DNA of 38,236 nt. Origin: an uncultured Alphaproteobacteria bacterium. GTDB lineage: Bacteria > Pseudomonadota > Alphaproteobacteria > RF32 > CAG-239. Where the stretch lies: NCBI GenBank assembly GCA_944391395.1, contig CALXTI010000011.1, positions 1-38,236 on the forward strand. The letters run 5' to 3'. This document shows, piece after piece, positions 31,497 through 38,236 of the stretch. The translations under genes and the position numbers were made by a program. Positions within the stretch are counted from its first letter, which is position 1. Each line of letters begins with the position of its first letter. Below the pieces are notes generated by a model, which did not search any database, was not told the DNA's origin, and worked only from the letters and a program-made list of their open reading frames with translations.

Positions 31497-32222
31497 TTAT
31501 TTTCCTTTTGCCAGTTTTAATATGACTTCATTGGCCATCATCAACCCGAAAACAGCGGTAATAGTCGGCAGCGAGCCGAGTGTGCTTTTCTTCCCGTCTT
31601 GGCCGGCGATAACCGCCTGATGTTTCATTTTACATTGTTCGGCGGAAAAAACACAATCAATATCTTCAATCTTTACACCGCGTTTTTTCAAGTTTTGGCG
31701 GACATGTTTTGCCAAAGAGCAATTTCGCGTTTGCGAAAGTTTGGTCATTCTCACGGCAGAAACATCGGTCTTTAAGGCCGCTCCCATGGAAGATATAAAC
31801 GGTATATTGCGGTTTTGCAAGGCCTCCATCAAATCGCATTTCGGACCTAACGTATCAATGGCATCAATTACATAATCCGGCGTTTCAGCCAAAAGTTCGT
31901 TCAAGCTTTCCTTATTGATGAACATATCTTTTATAATAACCTGGCACGACGGGTTGATTTCGCGCACGCGCGCGGCGGCGACATCCGTTTTTTTCAGGCC
32001 GACAGTGGAATTTAAGGCTAAAATCTGGCGGTTGATGTTGGTGATGTCAAAGCTGTCAAAATCGACCAGCAACAAGCGTCCCACCCCAGCTCGGGCAACG
32101 GCTTCCAAAGCATAACCACCGACGGCGCCGAGGCCTGCAATCATTACCGTTGCTTTGCTCAAATTTTCTATTCCATCATCGCCTAAAAGAAGACGGGTGC
32201 GCATAAATCTGTCATCTGTCAT
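31497..32222 (-). CDS. tcdA: TcdA/ThiF-family E1-like enzyme
   Basis: The 241-residue protein resembles tRNA threonylcarbamoyladenosine dehydratase, which uses ATP to cyclise t6A to ct6A at position 37 of ANN-decoding tRNAs. Motifs are the Rossmann loop VMIAGLGAVGGYALEAVARAGVG, DFDSFDITNINRQILALNSTVGLKK (ATP and Arg finger), VIDAIDTLGPKCDLM and DCVFSAEQ. It is shorter than the E. coli protein (about 268) at both ends. It overlaps tatD by 11 nt and is followed directly by the HydF paralog. The placement with hydrogenase maturation genes may be chance operon sharing, although ThiF-type enzymes also activate sulfur carriers. Confidence 0.88.
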   Translation of the reverse strand: MTDDRFMRTRLLLGDDGIENLSKATVMIAGLGAVGGYALEAVARAGVGRLLLVDFDSFDITNINRQILALNSTVGLKKTDVAAARVREINPSCQVIIKDMFINKESLNELLAETPDYVIDAIDTLGPKCDLMEALQNRNIPFISSMGAALKTDVSAVRMTKLSQTRNCSLAKHVRQNLKKRGVKIEDIDCVFSAEQCKMKHQAVIAGQDGKKSTLGSLPTITAVFGLMMANEVILKLAKGK

Positions 32223-32940
32223 TTTTCATTATCTCCAAGGTGTTGGCATATATTTGTTGAGCCAACACTTCAACTTTTATCCCTTGAATCAACGCGATTT
32301 TTTTGCATAAATCAGGTATAGTTTCAATCATCGTTTGGTACGGCGCGTCGCTTTCCAATAACAAACGTTCGGGCGGCAAAGCGCGCAACATTTCTTCAGC
32401 CTTGTTTTTGTTTAGAATTTTGGCATTAAGCGCCACATAGCCGCCATGTTTAACAATCTTTTTTAACAGTTCCGGATTGCCGCCGAAAGAATGAAAAACA
32501 AATTTTTCGGGCAGACGCTGCCAATACGCTTCCAGCCATGCATCGGCTTTGACCATATGCAGCAGCAGCGCGCGGTGATGTTTTTGAGACATTTGAATAT
32601 GAAAATCAAAAACTTCTTGTTGACGTTCCCGATTATTGTCATGCAAACGGTCAAAACCGCATTCGCCAATCAAAGCTTGCGGATGTTGCGCAATCATTTG
32701 TTCAAGTTTTTCCTGCCAATTATCCGGCAAGTTGTTGACATACCACGGATGAACGGCAAAAGCCGGTGTAACTTTTTCGGGGTGTTTTGTCGCCACGTTT
32801 GCCGTTGCCGACCAATCTTCCGGTTTTGCCGAAACACTGATGAAACGGACAATGCCGATTTTTTCAGCCGTTTGCAAAAAAGTTTGCAGGCTTTGCGTTT
32901 TAATTTCCGGCAGATGAATGTGCGTGTCGCAAAAATACAT
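32212..32940 (-). CDS. TatD-family metal-dependent hydrolase
   Basis: The 242-residue protein is of the TatD amidohydrolase-fold family (3'-5' exonuclease or deacylase activities known). Metal-ligand motifs are DTHIHLPE (residues 5-12), ECGFD, LLLHMVKAD, FVFHSFGG and LLLESDAPY, in the normal order though each is slightly off consensus (HSFGG for HCFSG, ESDAP for ETDxP). The ATG at 32940 has AAGGA upstream, and an upstream in-frame ATG at 32970 overlaps the promoter, so the shorter form is chosen. It is the first gene of the five-gene run ending in hydG. Confidence 0.9.
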   Translation of the reverse strand: MYFCDTHIHLPEIKTQSLQTFLQTAEKIGIVRFISVSAKPEDWSATANVATKHPEKVTPAFAVHPWYVNNLPDNWQEKLEQMIAQHPQALIGECGFDRLHDNNRERQQEVFDFHIQMSQKHHRALLLHMVKADAWLEAYWQRLPEKFVFHSFGGNPELLKKIVKHGGYVALNAKILNKNKAEEMLRALPPERLLLESDAPYQTMIETIPDLCKKIALIQGIKVEVLAQQIYANTLEIMKNDR

Positions 32941-32960
32941 TTTATTATCCTTCTGCCGGA

Positions 32961-32988
32961 ATATTAGCAAATTTTACATATTTGACAA
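32961..32988 (-). promoter_or_regulatory. Promoter of the tatD-tcdA-hydF-hydG operon
   Basis: On the minus strand TTGTCA (32983-32988) and TAATAT (32961-32966) are spaced 16 nt, about 20 nt upstream of the tatD start. It lies just after the stop of the glycosyltransferase gene. Confidence 0.55.
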
Positions 32989-32992
32989 GCTT

Positions 32993-33931
32993 TTATGAGC
33001 CTTTATTGTTCATGATTTTATGATATTTTCGCAAACGAAACCAGTTGTTGTGCCAAATTGAAAGGAGTTTTTCTTTTTTTGCCCAATAGAGTTCTTCAGC
33101 CAGGACGGCATACAAGTCGTCTTTTTTTGTTTCTTTTTCAATTAGTTGCAACTGCGTTTTGAAGATGTTCGGCACTAGACGTTTTTGCAAAAATGACAAT
33201 CCTTGTTTGTTTTGTTTGAAATATTCAAACAAATACTTCAACCCCGTCCAATAATCGTTTGCTTTTTTGACAGTAAACGCGGTTTTGGTAATTGAACCCG
33301 GATTGTAGGTGTAATAATATAATTGTTGATTGGTTATCACGGTTTTTGGATTTTGGCTCATCAAGCTTACTATCCACGGATAGTCTTCAAAACATATCCC
33401 CTCTATAAACAGATGATGTTGAACGAGTTTCTTTTTATACAAGCCGTTCCATACCATAAATTTTATGCGATAGCGCCCATGATTTAAAACGGACGACAAA
33501 GGCTCGGTTATTGTTCTAAAACGTATATCTTCAAAAAATATTTTGTTCGCAGTCGGCTGTCCGTTTTTATTTTTAACAAATCCGCAAAAAGCGACATCCG
33601 CTTCATTTTTCATAAGCAAATGCAGCATAACTTCCAGAAATTGAGGATGAACAAAATCATCCGAATCGATAAAAGCGATGTAATCGCCGCTTGCTTTTTG
33701 CAACCCGGCGTTACGAGCCGCGGAAACGCCTTTGTTTTTCTGCATGATGCTGATTATTCTTTTATCCTTGGCGGCAAAAGTTTTCAATATTTGCGGGCTG
33801 TTATCGGTCGAGCCGTCGTCGATACAGATAATTTCCAAGTTTTGATAAGTTTGTTTTGTAACGCTGTCCAAACAACGGGCAAGATATTTTTCCACATTGT
33901 AAACCGGTATGACAACACTGATTTTGGGCAT
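32993..33931 (-). CDS. Family 2 glycosyltransferase
   Basis: The 312-residue protein is a GT-A fold inverting glycosyltransferase that should transfer a sugar from a nucleotide donor to an envelope polysaccharide or lipid. It has the classic start PKISVVIPVYNVEKYLARCLDSV, IICIDDGSTDNSPQIL, KGVSAARNAGLQKASGDYIAFIDSDDF (DxD metal site) and a C-terminal half typical of the WcaA/EpsJ group, with FEDYPW. No membrane segment is evident. The ATG at 33931 has AAGGAG 6 nt upstream (33938-33943). The frame is open further upstream to 34120, but that part overlaps a terminator and structured RNA. No other polysaccharide genes are near. Confidence 0.92.
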   Translation of the reverse strand: MPKISVVIPVYNVEKYLARCLDSVTKQTYQNLEIICIDDGSTDNSPQILKTFAAKDKRIISIMQKNKGVSAARNAGLQKASGDYIAFIDSDDFVHPQFLEVMLHLLMKNEADVAFCGFVKNKNGQPTANKIFFEDIRFRTITEPLSSVLNHGRYRIKFMVWNGLYKKKLVQHHLFIEGICFEDYPWIVSLMSQNPKTVITNQQLYYYTYNPGSITKTAFTVKKANDYWTGLKYLFEYFKQNKQGLSFLQKRLVPNIFKTQLQLIEKETKKDDLYAVLAEELYWAKKEKLLSIWHNNWFRLRKYHKIMNNKGS

Positions 33932-33956
33932 AAAACTCTCCTTATACATCAATAGC

Positions 33957-33983
33957 AAAACGACCACCTTATGCGGGTGGTCG
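33957..33983 (-). terminator. Intrinsic terminator upstream of the glycosyltransferase
   Basis: An 8-bp GC-rich stem CGACCACC/GGTGGTCG (33961-33968 with 33976-33983) with a 7-nt loop is followed on the minus strand by TTTT. The T run is short, so termination could be partial. Confidence 0.6.
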
Positions 33984-34228
33984 GAGAGTTTACAAATCAT
34001 ACACGGTGAAATGACTCTTATGGTCTTTAGGCACATCGGAAAACCGACAATGCCCTGAACATGCACCATAAGCTCCCCGACCAAAATCGGGGATATATTT
34101 CTTGTGCATATGCGTAACATATCACAAAATCATGATGTTATATCCTAACACCACACCGTGTCTTAAGAGCTTGTAAAAACTCCGCACCCAACACAGGTGC
34201 TTTCAGAGATTGTTTAAAAGCAATCTCT
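33957..34228 (-). ncRNA. Candidate structured RNA (about 270 nt), possible attenuator leader of the glycosyltransferase
   Basis: On the minus strand the region between promoter and terminator folds into a consistent plan. A 5' hairpin (34221-34228 with 34205-34212) starts at the predicted first base, followed by hairpin GCACC/GGTGC (34184-34200). A long closing helix is formed by 34173-34183 with 33983-33993 and by CACCGTGT/ACACGGTG (34154-34161 with 34001-34008). Inside it are hairpins at 34091-34145, CCCCGA/TCGGGG (34075-34092) and CTTATGGT/ACCATAAG (34017-34072, with inner GGCA/TGCC and TCGG/CCGA). The last hairpin (33961-33983) is followed by TTTT. I recognise no known family. It could be an independent small RNA or a transcription-attenuation leader, since the glycosyltransferase ribosome-binding site follows within 20 nt. 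Confidence 0.6.
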
Positions 34229-34234
34229 TGTTTT

Positions 34235-34262
34235 ACTATATAAAGTTTCGGGAAAGTTGCAA
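34235..34262 (-). promoter_or_regulatory. Promoter of the structured RNA
   Basis: On the minus strand TTGCAA (34257-34262) and TATAGT (34235-34240) are spaced 16 nt. The predicted start, about 7 nt beyond, coincides with the first base of the 5' hairpin. The -35 has the same sequence as in the prepilin promoters. The remaining stretch to elbB (34263-34335) holds a further hairpin, GCGGAAA/TTTCCGC around 34289-34311, possibly the elbB terminator. Confidence 0.55.
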
Positions 34263-34335
34263 GTTTTAAACGCCGGCAAATGAAAAATTGCGGAAACTTT
34301 TGATTTCCGCAATTTAATCAACCGATTGTTAAATT

Positions 34336-34989
34336 TTATAAAAGCTTTAACATCGCCTTGACCATTTCTTCCGCGCCGGCGGCAACTTCTTTGACGGAGG
34401 TTGCCAGCATATAAGCCGGCGTGGTAACCAAACGGTGTTTTTCATCCACGCAAACTTCGGTTGAGGCACGGTTTTCGTGTACGGCACCCATTTGTTCAAC
34501 CGCGGCGGCCGTGGCTTTGTCGGTACCGATGGTTAAATGCACGCCCTCACCGCCCAAAATTTTTGCCATGACAACCGGCGCAATGCACATGGCGCCGATG
34601 ACAAGACCTTGTTTGTAACTGTCCCATGCGGCGCGGCGAATTTCCGGCTCAACATGGCAATCAACCCCTTTGGCGGCAAAATCGCACCAGTTGGTAACGG
34701 CGCCAAAACCGCCCGGAAAGATGATTGCATCAAAATCAGCCGGATTGTATTCTTTGATATCCTTGGCATCACCGCGGCAAATGCGGGCGCTTTCTACCAA
34801 CACATTGCGCGTTTCCGGCATTTTTTCGCCGGTTAAGATGTTGATAACGGCGGCTTGCGGTATGTTCGGGGCAAAACATTGATACGTTCCGCCCAACCGG
34901 TCAATGGCCAACAAAGCGCAGGTTGCTTCATGGATTTCCGAACCGTCGGCGCGGCCGCAGCCGGAAAGTATAACCGCAAATTTTTTCAT
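34336..34989 (-). CDS. elbB: ElbB, isoprenoid biosynthesis glyoxalase family
   Basis: The 217-residue protein is of the DJ-1/PfpI superfamily, ElbB branch, known as a glyoxalase-type enzyme linked to isoprenoid synthesis in E. coli. Motifs are VILSGCGRADGSEIHEA at the N-terminus, CFAPNIPQAAVINILTGE, FDAIIFPGGFGAVTNWCDFA and the nucleophile region VIGAMCIAPVVMAKIL with Cys. VCVDEKHRLVTTPAYM is close to the C-terminus. Length is normal. AAGGA precedes the ATG. It is divergent from the M16 protease gene with overlapping promoters. Confidence 0.94.
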   Translation of the reverse strand: MKKFAVILSGCGRADGSEIHEATCALLAIDRLGGTYQCFAPNIPQAAVINILTGEKMPETRNVLVESARICRGDAKDIKEYNPADFDAIIFPGGFGAVTNWCDFAAKGVDCHVEPEIRRAAWDSYKQGLVIGAMCIAPVVMAKILGGEGVHLTIGTDKATAAAVEQMGAVHENRASTEVCVDEKHRLVTTPAYMLATSVKEVAAGAEEMVKAMLKLL

Positions 34990-35017
34990 TTTAATTCATC
35001 CTTTCTGTTGTTTGCTG

Positions 35018-35053
35018 TTGATTTATCTTATACGCACGATATAATGCTGTCAA
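35018..35053. promoter_or_regulatory. Overlapping divergent promoters of elbB and the M16 protease gene
   Basis: Plus strand: TTGATT (35018-35023), 16 nt, TATAAT (35040-35045). Minus strand: TTGACA (35048-35053), then TATAAG (35027-35032, 15 nt) or TAAGAT (35025-35030, 17 nt). The two polymerase sites overlap, so firing should be mutually exclusive. Confidence 0.55.
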
Positions 35054-35078
35054 TTTTGAAATTAAACAGGGTGATAAA

Positions 35079-36341
35079 ATGGAAATCAAACAAACTATTT
35101 TGCCTAACGGTTTACGTGTTGTTACGTCCGAACGGCCGCAAAACGAAACGGTTTCATTGGGAATTTGGGTCAATACCGGCTCGGCTTATGAAACGGAAGA
35201 CATCAACGGTATTTCTCATTTTGTGGAACATATGGTGTTTAAAGGCACCCAAAAACGCACCTCGTTGCAAATTTCGGAAGAAATTGAAAATGTCGGCGGG
35301 CAAAACAATGCTTACACCTCGCATGAATTTACGGCTTTTTATGCCAAAATGCTTAAAAACGATGTGGAACTGGCATTAGACGTTATCGCCGATTTTGTCA
35401 TGGCGCCGCTTTTTCCCGAAGATGAAATGAAGAAAGAAAAAGAAGTGGTGGTGCAAGAAATCAAACAAGGCATCGACACTCCGGATGACGTTATTTTTGA
35501 CTATTTCCAAAACGAAGCTTTTCCCAAGCAACCAATCGGACGCACTATTTTGGGACCGGTTGAAACCGTGCGTTCTTTTACGGCCGAAAAACTGCATCAA
35601 TATATGCAGCATAATTACGCGGCGGAAAATACGGTTGCGGTGGCTGTCGGCAATATCAAACACGATGCATTTGTCAAAATGGTTGAAACCCGCATGAACG
35701 CATATCGCCCGAAAACCTCCTTCAGCATCGCGCCGCAAATTTACCAGGGCGGTTTTTACGCCGAAAAACGTCAAATCGAGCAAGCACATGCGCTTTTAGG
35801 GTTTAGAGGGGTCGAGTACAACAATCCGGCATATTACGCGGTTTCTATTTTTTCGACCTTGTTCGGCGGCGGCATGTCATCGCGTTTGTTTCAAGAAATC
35901 AGGGAAAAACGCGGATTGGTTTATTCGGTCTACAGTTTTATCAATTCGTATACGCAAAGCGGTTTATTCGGTATTTACGCGGGTACTTCGGGGCAGGAAA
36001 TCGACAAGCTTGTGCCGGTTGTGATTGATGAAATCAAAAAAGTCGTTCAAGAAAAAGTCTCGGATAAAGAACTTAATCGCGCCAAGGCACAACTTAAAGC
36101 CAGCATGTTGATGGCTTTGGAAAGCTCTTCGGCCACGGCGGAAGTTGTTGCAAGGCAAATGCTTTTGTACAACCGGGTTATCCCGACCGATGAAATCGTG
36201 GATCGGATTGAAGCGGTAACGGCTGAAGATATCCAGAAAGCCGCACAGATGCTGTTTGTTTCGCAACCGACCTACGCACTCTTAGGTGATTTAAAAACTT
36301 ATCCGGCCTACGATAATTTGCAAAAAATGCTGCAATTTTAA
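35079..36341 (+). CDS. M16 family zinc protease (processing-peptidase-like)
   Basis: The 420-residue protein is related to mitochondrial processing peptidase beta and to PqqL/YmxG-type bacterial M16B peptidases. The inverted zinc motif HxxEH is HFVEH at residues 47-51, and the third ligand is expected in the EKEVVVQEIKQGIDTPDD region. FGGGMSSRLFQEIREKRGLVYSVYSF is the Arg/Tyr substrate-binding segment in the second domain. Length is standard. There is no signal peptide, so the enzyme is probably cytoplasmic. Such genes are conserved in Alphaproteobacteria and were the likely source of the mitochondrial peptidase. Confidence 0.94.
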   Translation: MEIKQTILPNGLRVVTSERPQNETVSLGIWVNTGSAYETEDINGISHFVEHMVFKGTQKRTSLQISEEIENVGGQNNAYTSHEFTAFYAKMLKNDVELALDVIADFVMAPLFPEDEMKKEKEVVVQEIKQGIDTPDDVIFDYFQNEAFPKQPIGRTILGPVETVRSFTAEKLHQYMQHNYAAENTVAVAVGNIKHDAFVKMVETRMNAYRPKTSFSIAPQIYQGGFYAEKRQIEQAHALLGFRGVEYNNPAYYAVSIFSTLFGGGMSSRLFQEIREKRGLVYSVYSFINSYTQSGLFGIYAGTSGQEIDKLVPVVIDEIKKVVQEKVSDKELNRAKAQLKASMLMALESSSATAEVVARQMLLYNRVIPTDEIVDRIEAVTAEDIQKAAQMLFVSQPTYALLGDLKTYPAYDNLQKMLQF

Positions 36342-36406
36342 GATTTTTTTATTAATCATGTTGTATATGTCGGATATACGATTTTATTTCAGCGGAGAAG
36401 TTTGGC

Positions 36407-37471
36407 ATGTCGCGGGCAGAAGACATCTTTCAAAGATTGGTTTATTTCGGAGAAGATGCCATTGATGAATTTATCGTCAACGGGCAAACCGAAGAATTGT
36501 TTTTGGATTTTAAACAGGCGGTTTCAACCGGGAAAAATTTTAACACCCTGCACCGTGATGACAGGAAAAATTTAGCCAAGGCTATTTCGGGTTTTGGCAA
36601 TTCTGAAGGCGGCGTCGTGGTTTGGGGCGTGGAATGCGCCCGCGACACCGAAGTGGGCGATGTGGCACAGGCCAAAGTCAAAGTGCAAAACGTGCATCGT
36701 TTTTTAAGTTGGCTTGAAGGAGCCATTTCCGGTTGCACGATTCCCAGCCACAACGGCGTGCGCAATCATATCATCAGTTGTGACGAAAACGGCGACGGTT
36801 TTATCGCCACATATATTCCGAAATCGGAAATCACTCCGTTGATGACCACCACCAACAGCACGATTTACATTCGTTCCGGGTCAAACAATGTTCCCGCCCC
36901 GTATGCGGTGATTGCCGGGATGTTCGGCAAACGCCCGCAGCCAAACATTGAACTGGATATTGAAGACAAGAGTCTGGAAATTTTGGAAAACGCCGACGAG
37001 GATATTTTGTATCCGAACACGATTGATAATCCGCCGGAAAAATATGTCAAAATCAATTTTTACATTCAGGCACGCAACGAAAGCAACGCCATCGGCCGCG
37101 AACTTTATTTGTCTTGCACGACCGAAGCCACGGGCGGCGAATATAACAAAATCAGATTTTTGAATTATAATCAAATGGACGCTTTGACCGGTATCAGCGG
37201 ACATCTGAACTTGATTACAAAGCCGGAACTCCGACTACCACCGCGCGGAATGCTGCGTTTTACACAAGTGCAAATTATATTATCGCCTTATGTTGAAGAA
37301 GATTTGTGCTTAAACGGCGTTATCGGCGCCGAAGGCGCGGCACCGAAGGATTTTAGAATCTATATTCCGAAAAACCAGTTACGCTCTTTTGTCGCCAAAG
37401 CTTTGCGCGAAGAGGACGAAAACGAAGCGCTTTTGAACGAATTTTTCGGAACTTATTTACAGAGCACTTAA
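36407..37471 (+). CDS. AlbA_2 (Schlafen-type) putative DNA-binding domain protein
   Basis: The 354-residue protein has an N-terminal AlbA_2 domain (about 20-160). [12 protein letters not shown] is the ExK-like strand, [26 protein letters not shown] is the family signature, and [14 protein letters not shown] is the closing segment. In several Schlafen/AlbA_2 proteins this fold binds or cuts nucleic acid. The C-terminal half is an unrecognised beta-rich region. It is 65 nt after the M16 gene and 4 nt before rnhA, so it probably shares a transcript with rnhA. A GGAG site precedes the ATG. The role could be regulatory, defence or RNA processing and cannot be decided from sequence. Confidence 0.83.
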   Translation: MSRAEDIFQRLVYFGEDAIDEFIVNGQTEELFLDFKQAVSTGKNFNTLHRDDRKNLAKAISGFGNSEGGVVVWGVECARDTEVGDVAQAKVKVQNVHRFLSWLEGAISGCTIPSHNGVRNHIISCDENGDGFIATYIPKSEITPLMTTTNSTIYIRSGSNNVPAPYAVIAGMFGKRPQPNIELDIEDKSLEILENADEDILYPNTIDNPPEKYVKINFYIQARNESNAIGRELYLSCTTEATGGEYNKIRFLNYNQMDALTGISGHLNLITKPELRLPPRGMLRFTQVQIILSPYVEEDLCLNGVIGAEGAAPKDFRIYIPKNQLRSFVAKALREEDENEALLNEFFGTYLQST

Positions 37472-37475
37472 AAAC

Positions 37476-37925
37476 ATGGCGGCAAGAGTTGAAATATATA
37501 CGGACGGCGCATGTTCGGGAAACCCGGGAATCGGCGGATGGGGCGTGTTGCTGCGTTATAAAGATGTTGAAAAAGAGTTAAGCGGCGGCGATGAACAAAC
37601 CACCAACAACCGCATGGAATTGACAGCGGTGATTGAGGCTTTGAAAGCTCTCAAAACAAATTGCAACATCACGCTTTATACCGACAGCAAATATGTGATG
37701 AGCGGCATAACCGAATGGATGCCGAACTGGAAACGCAACAACTGGAAAACAGCCAACAAAAAAAACGATGTCAAAAACGTGGATTTGTGGCTTTTGCTTG
37801 ATGAATTGATAAAAAAACATGAAATCCGCTGGGTTTGGGTCAAAGGACACAACGGACACCCCGAAAACGAACGGGTTGATACGCTTGCACGAGCGGAAGT
37901 GCAAAAAATCAAAGATTCTTTATAA
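37476..37925 (+). CDS. rnhA: Ribonuclease HI
   Basis: This enzyme degrades the RNA strand of RNA-DNA hybrids. The 149 residues have the four catalytic acids in the usual places: [12 protein letters not shown] (Asp), [13 protein letters not shown] (Glu), [12 protein letters not shown] (Asp) and NERVDTLAR (Asp), with [11 protein letters not shown] carrying the conserved His. The basic protrusion [16 protein letters not shown], which contacts substrate, is intact. Length is standard. It follows the AlbA_2 gene by 4 nt. Confidence 0.97.
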   Translation: MAARVEIYTDGACSGNPGIGGWGVLLRYKDVEKELSGGDEQTTNNRMELTAVIEALKALKTNCNITLYTDSKYVMSGITEWMPNWKRNNWKTANKKNDVKNVDLWLLLDELIKKHEIRWVWVKGHNGHPENERVDTLARAEVQKIKDSL

Positions 37926-38127
37926 TAATAAATTATACTTTCATTGGCGGATTAAAATGCAATGAAAATCTGGTTTCATTGTTGATTTATGTGTCGTCAA
38001 CATTCAACATCTGCGCTGTTTTTCAAGGTTTTGAAAACGAACAGCTCTTTCATATTCTAAAACAACAACATTTAAGGTGTAAAATTTTAAACCCACCCTC
38101 AAGCAAAGAAAAGATTGGGCGGAGAAT
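37926..38127. other. Intergenic region after rnhA
   Basis: No gene is evident. TTTCATTG (37939-37946), its complement CAATGAAA (37960-37967) and TTTCATTG again (37974-37981) could form two mutually exclusive hairpins, of which neither has a T run. A short open frame at 37979-38185 has no ribosome-binding site and runs into the promoter below. Confidence 0.4.
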
Positions 38128-38187
38128 CTTTAAAGTTGCAAAAAAAAAAAAAACGGTTTATAATGAGTCATATGAGCAACTTTAAAG
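38128..38187 (+). promoter_or_regulatory. Prepilin-type promoter, copy 3, inside a 12-bp inverted repeat
   Basis: TTGCAA (38136-38141) and TATAAT (38159-38164) are spaced 17 nt, with 14 A after the C. The site lies between perfect inverted repeats CTTTAAAGTTGC (38128-38139) and GCAACTTTAAAG (38176-38187). The right arm runs into an AAAGGAG ribosome-binding site. Confidence 0.6.
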
Positions 38188-38236
38188 GAGTTTTTGGGTT
38201 TTGTTGCGCTCTTTTTTACGCTCTTTCTCTCTTCGT
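38172..38236 (+). CDS. Possible start of a secreted protein, cut by the window edge
   Basis: From ATG 38172 the frame reads MSNFKGVFGFCCALFYALSL and continues to the edge, resembling a signal peptide. However, AAAGGAG at 38184-38190 points to a later start (TTG 38201 or 38204). Both are too short to judge. Confidence 0.25.
   Translation, partial: MSNFKGVFGFCCALFYALSLF

Noticed and set aside
33932-34120. N-terminal extension of the glycosyltransferase frame
   Set aside because: It has no GT2 homology and overlaps the terminator and RNA helices; the ATG at 33931 has a well-placed AAGGAG.
33957-34228. CRISPR array or tracrRNA
   Set aside because: There are no direct repeats with spacers and no cas genes, and the helices are unrelated to each other. 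A tracrRNA cannot be fully excluded without repeat sequences from the genome.
26272-38187. Composite transposon bounded by the promoter repeats
   Set aside because: The promoter copies are direct repeats of short regulatory sequence around housekeeping genes, and no transposase or target duplication is present.
1-38236. tRNA or rRNA genes
   Set aside because: I looked for T-arm (GGTTCGAATCC-like) and rRNA signature stretches on both strands and saw none. A covariance-model scan would be decisive.

Overview
The window (38,236 bases) looks like a chromosome segment of an anaerobic, probably gut-associated alphaproteobacterium. This is inference from three things. The two prepilin-like genes share a mature N-terminus of a kind I associate with uncultured gut Alphaproteobacteria. 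Housekeeping genes are of proteobacterial type (era/rnc/lepB, YqgE/AlgH, RmuC, ElbB). There is an [FeFe]-hydrogenase maturation operon, and several genes (MurG, the U32 protein, HydF/HydG) have a Firmicutes/anaerobe flavour that suggests gene exchange. No rRNA, tRNA, CRISPR array or intact transposase was seen.

Layout. 1-907: promoter and first prepilin-like gene. 931-2092 (minus): UPF0149-like protein and nitroreductase. 2118-4229 (plus): small lipoprotein and argS, ended by a strong hairpin terminator. 4337-5332 (minus): LDH/MDH-family dehydrogenase. 5568-8898: divergent YqgE/AlgH and a DsbD/ScsB-like membrane protein that lacks the usual intramembrane cysteines. 8932-11270 (minus): lepB-rnc-era. 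11341-13602 (minus): U32 protein. 13670-15452: divergent metK-like and MTA/SAH nucleosidase genes, a small SAM-metabolism locus with a palindrome over the promoter. 15418-20205 (minus): PH-domain membrane protein, then mpg, mnmA, murG and rmuC as an operon. 20306-21892 (minus): COG2509 flavoprotein. 22032-22508: unknown gene with terminator, followed by five tandem hairpins and gyrA (minus, 22708-25524). 25763-27508: small membrane protein, second prepilin-like gene and a frameshifted membrane protein. 27596-32940 (minus): tatD, tcdA-like, hydF paralog, hydF and hydG. 32993-33931 (minus): glycosyltransferase preceded by a structured RNA candidate (33957-34228). 34336-34989 (minus): elbB. 35079-37925 (plus): M16 protease, AlbA_2-domain protein and rnhA. 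The window ends in a third copy of the prepilin-type promoter.

The points most worth attention are these. (1) Two adjacent hydF genes: one keeps the cluster cysteines but has Gln at the His position, and the other keeps that His but has lost the cysteines and the GTPase switch motif. (2) A roughly 270-nt structured RNA with its own promoter and terminator, directly upstream of a glycosyltransferase. (3) Prepilin promoters whose -35/-10 spacer is a poly(A) run of different length in each copy (12, 11 and 14 A), suggesting slippage-driven phase variation. (4) A DNA palindrome in the prepilin leader that is conserved although the reading frame across it is not. (5) A five-hairpin, IS200/IS605-like element next to gyrA. 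(6) DsbD-like and MnmA proteins that lack expected catalytic cysteines.
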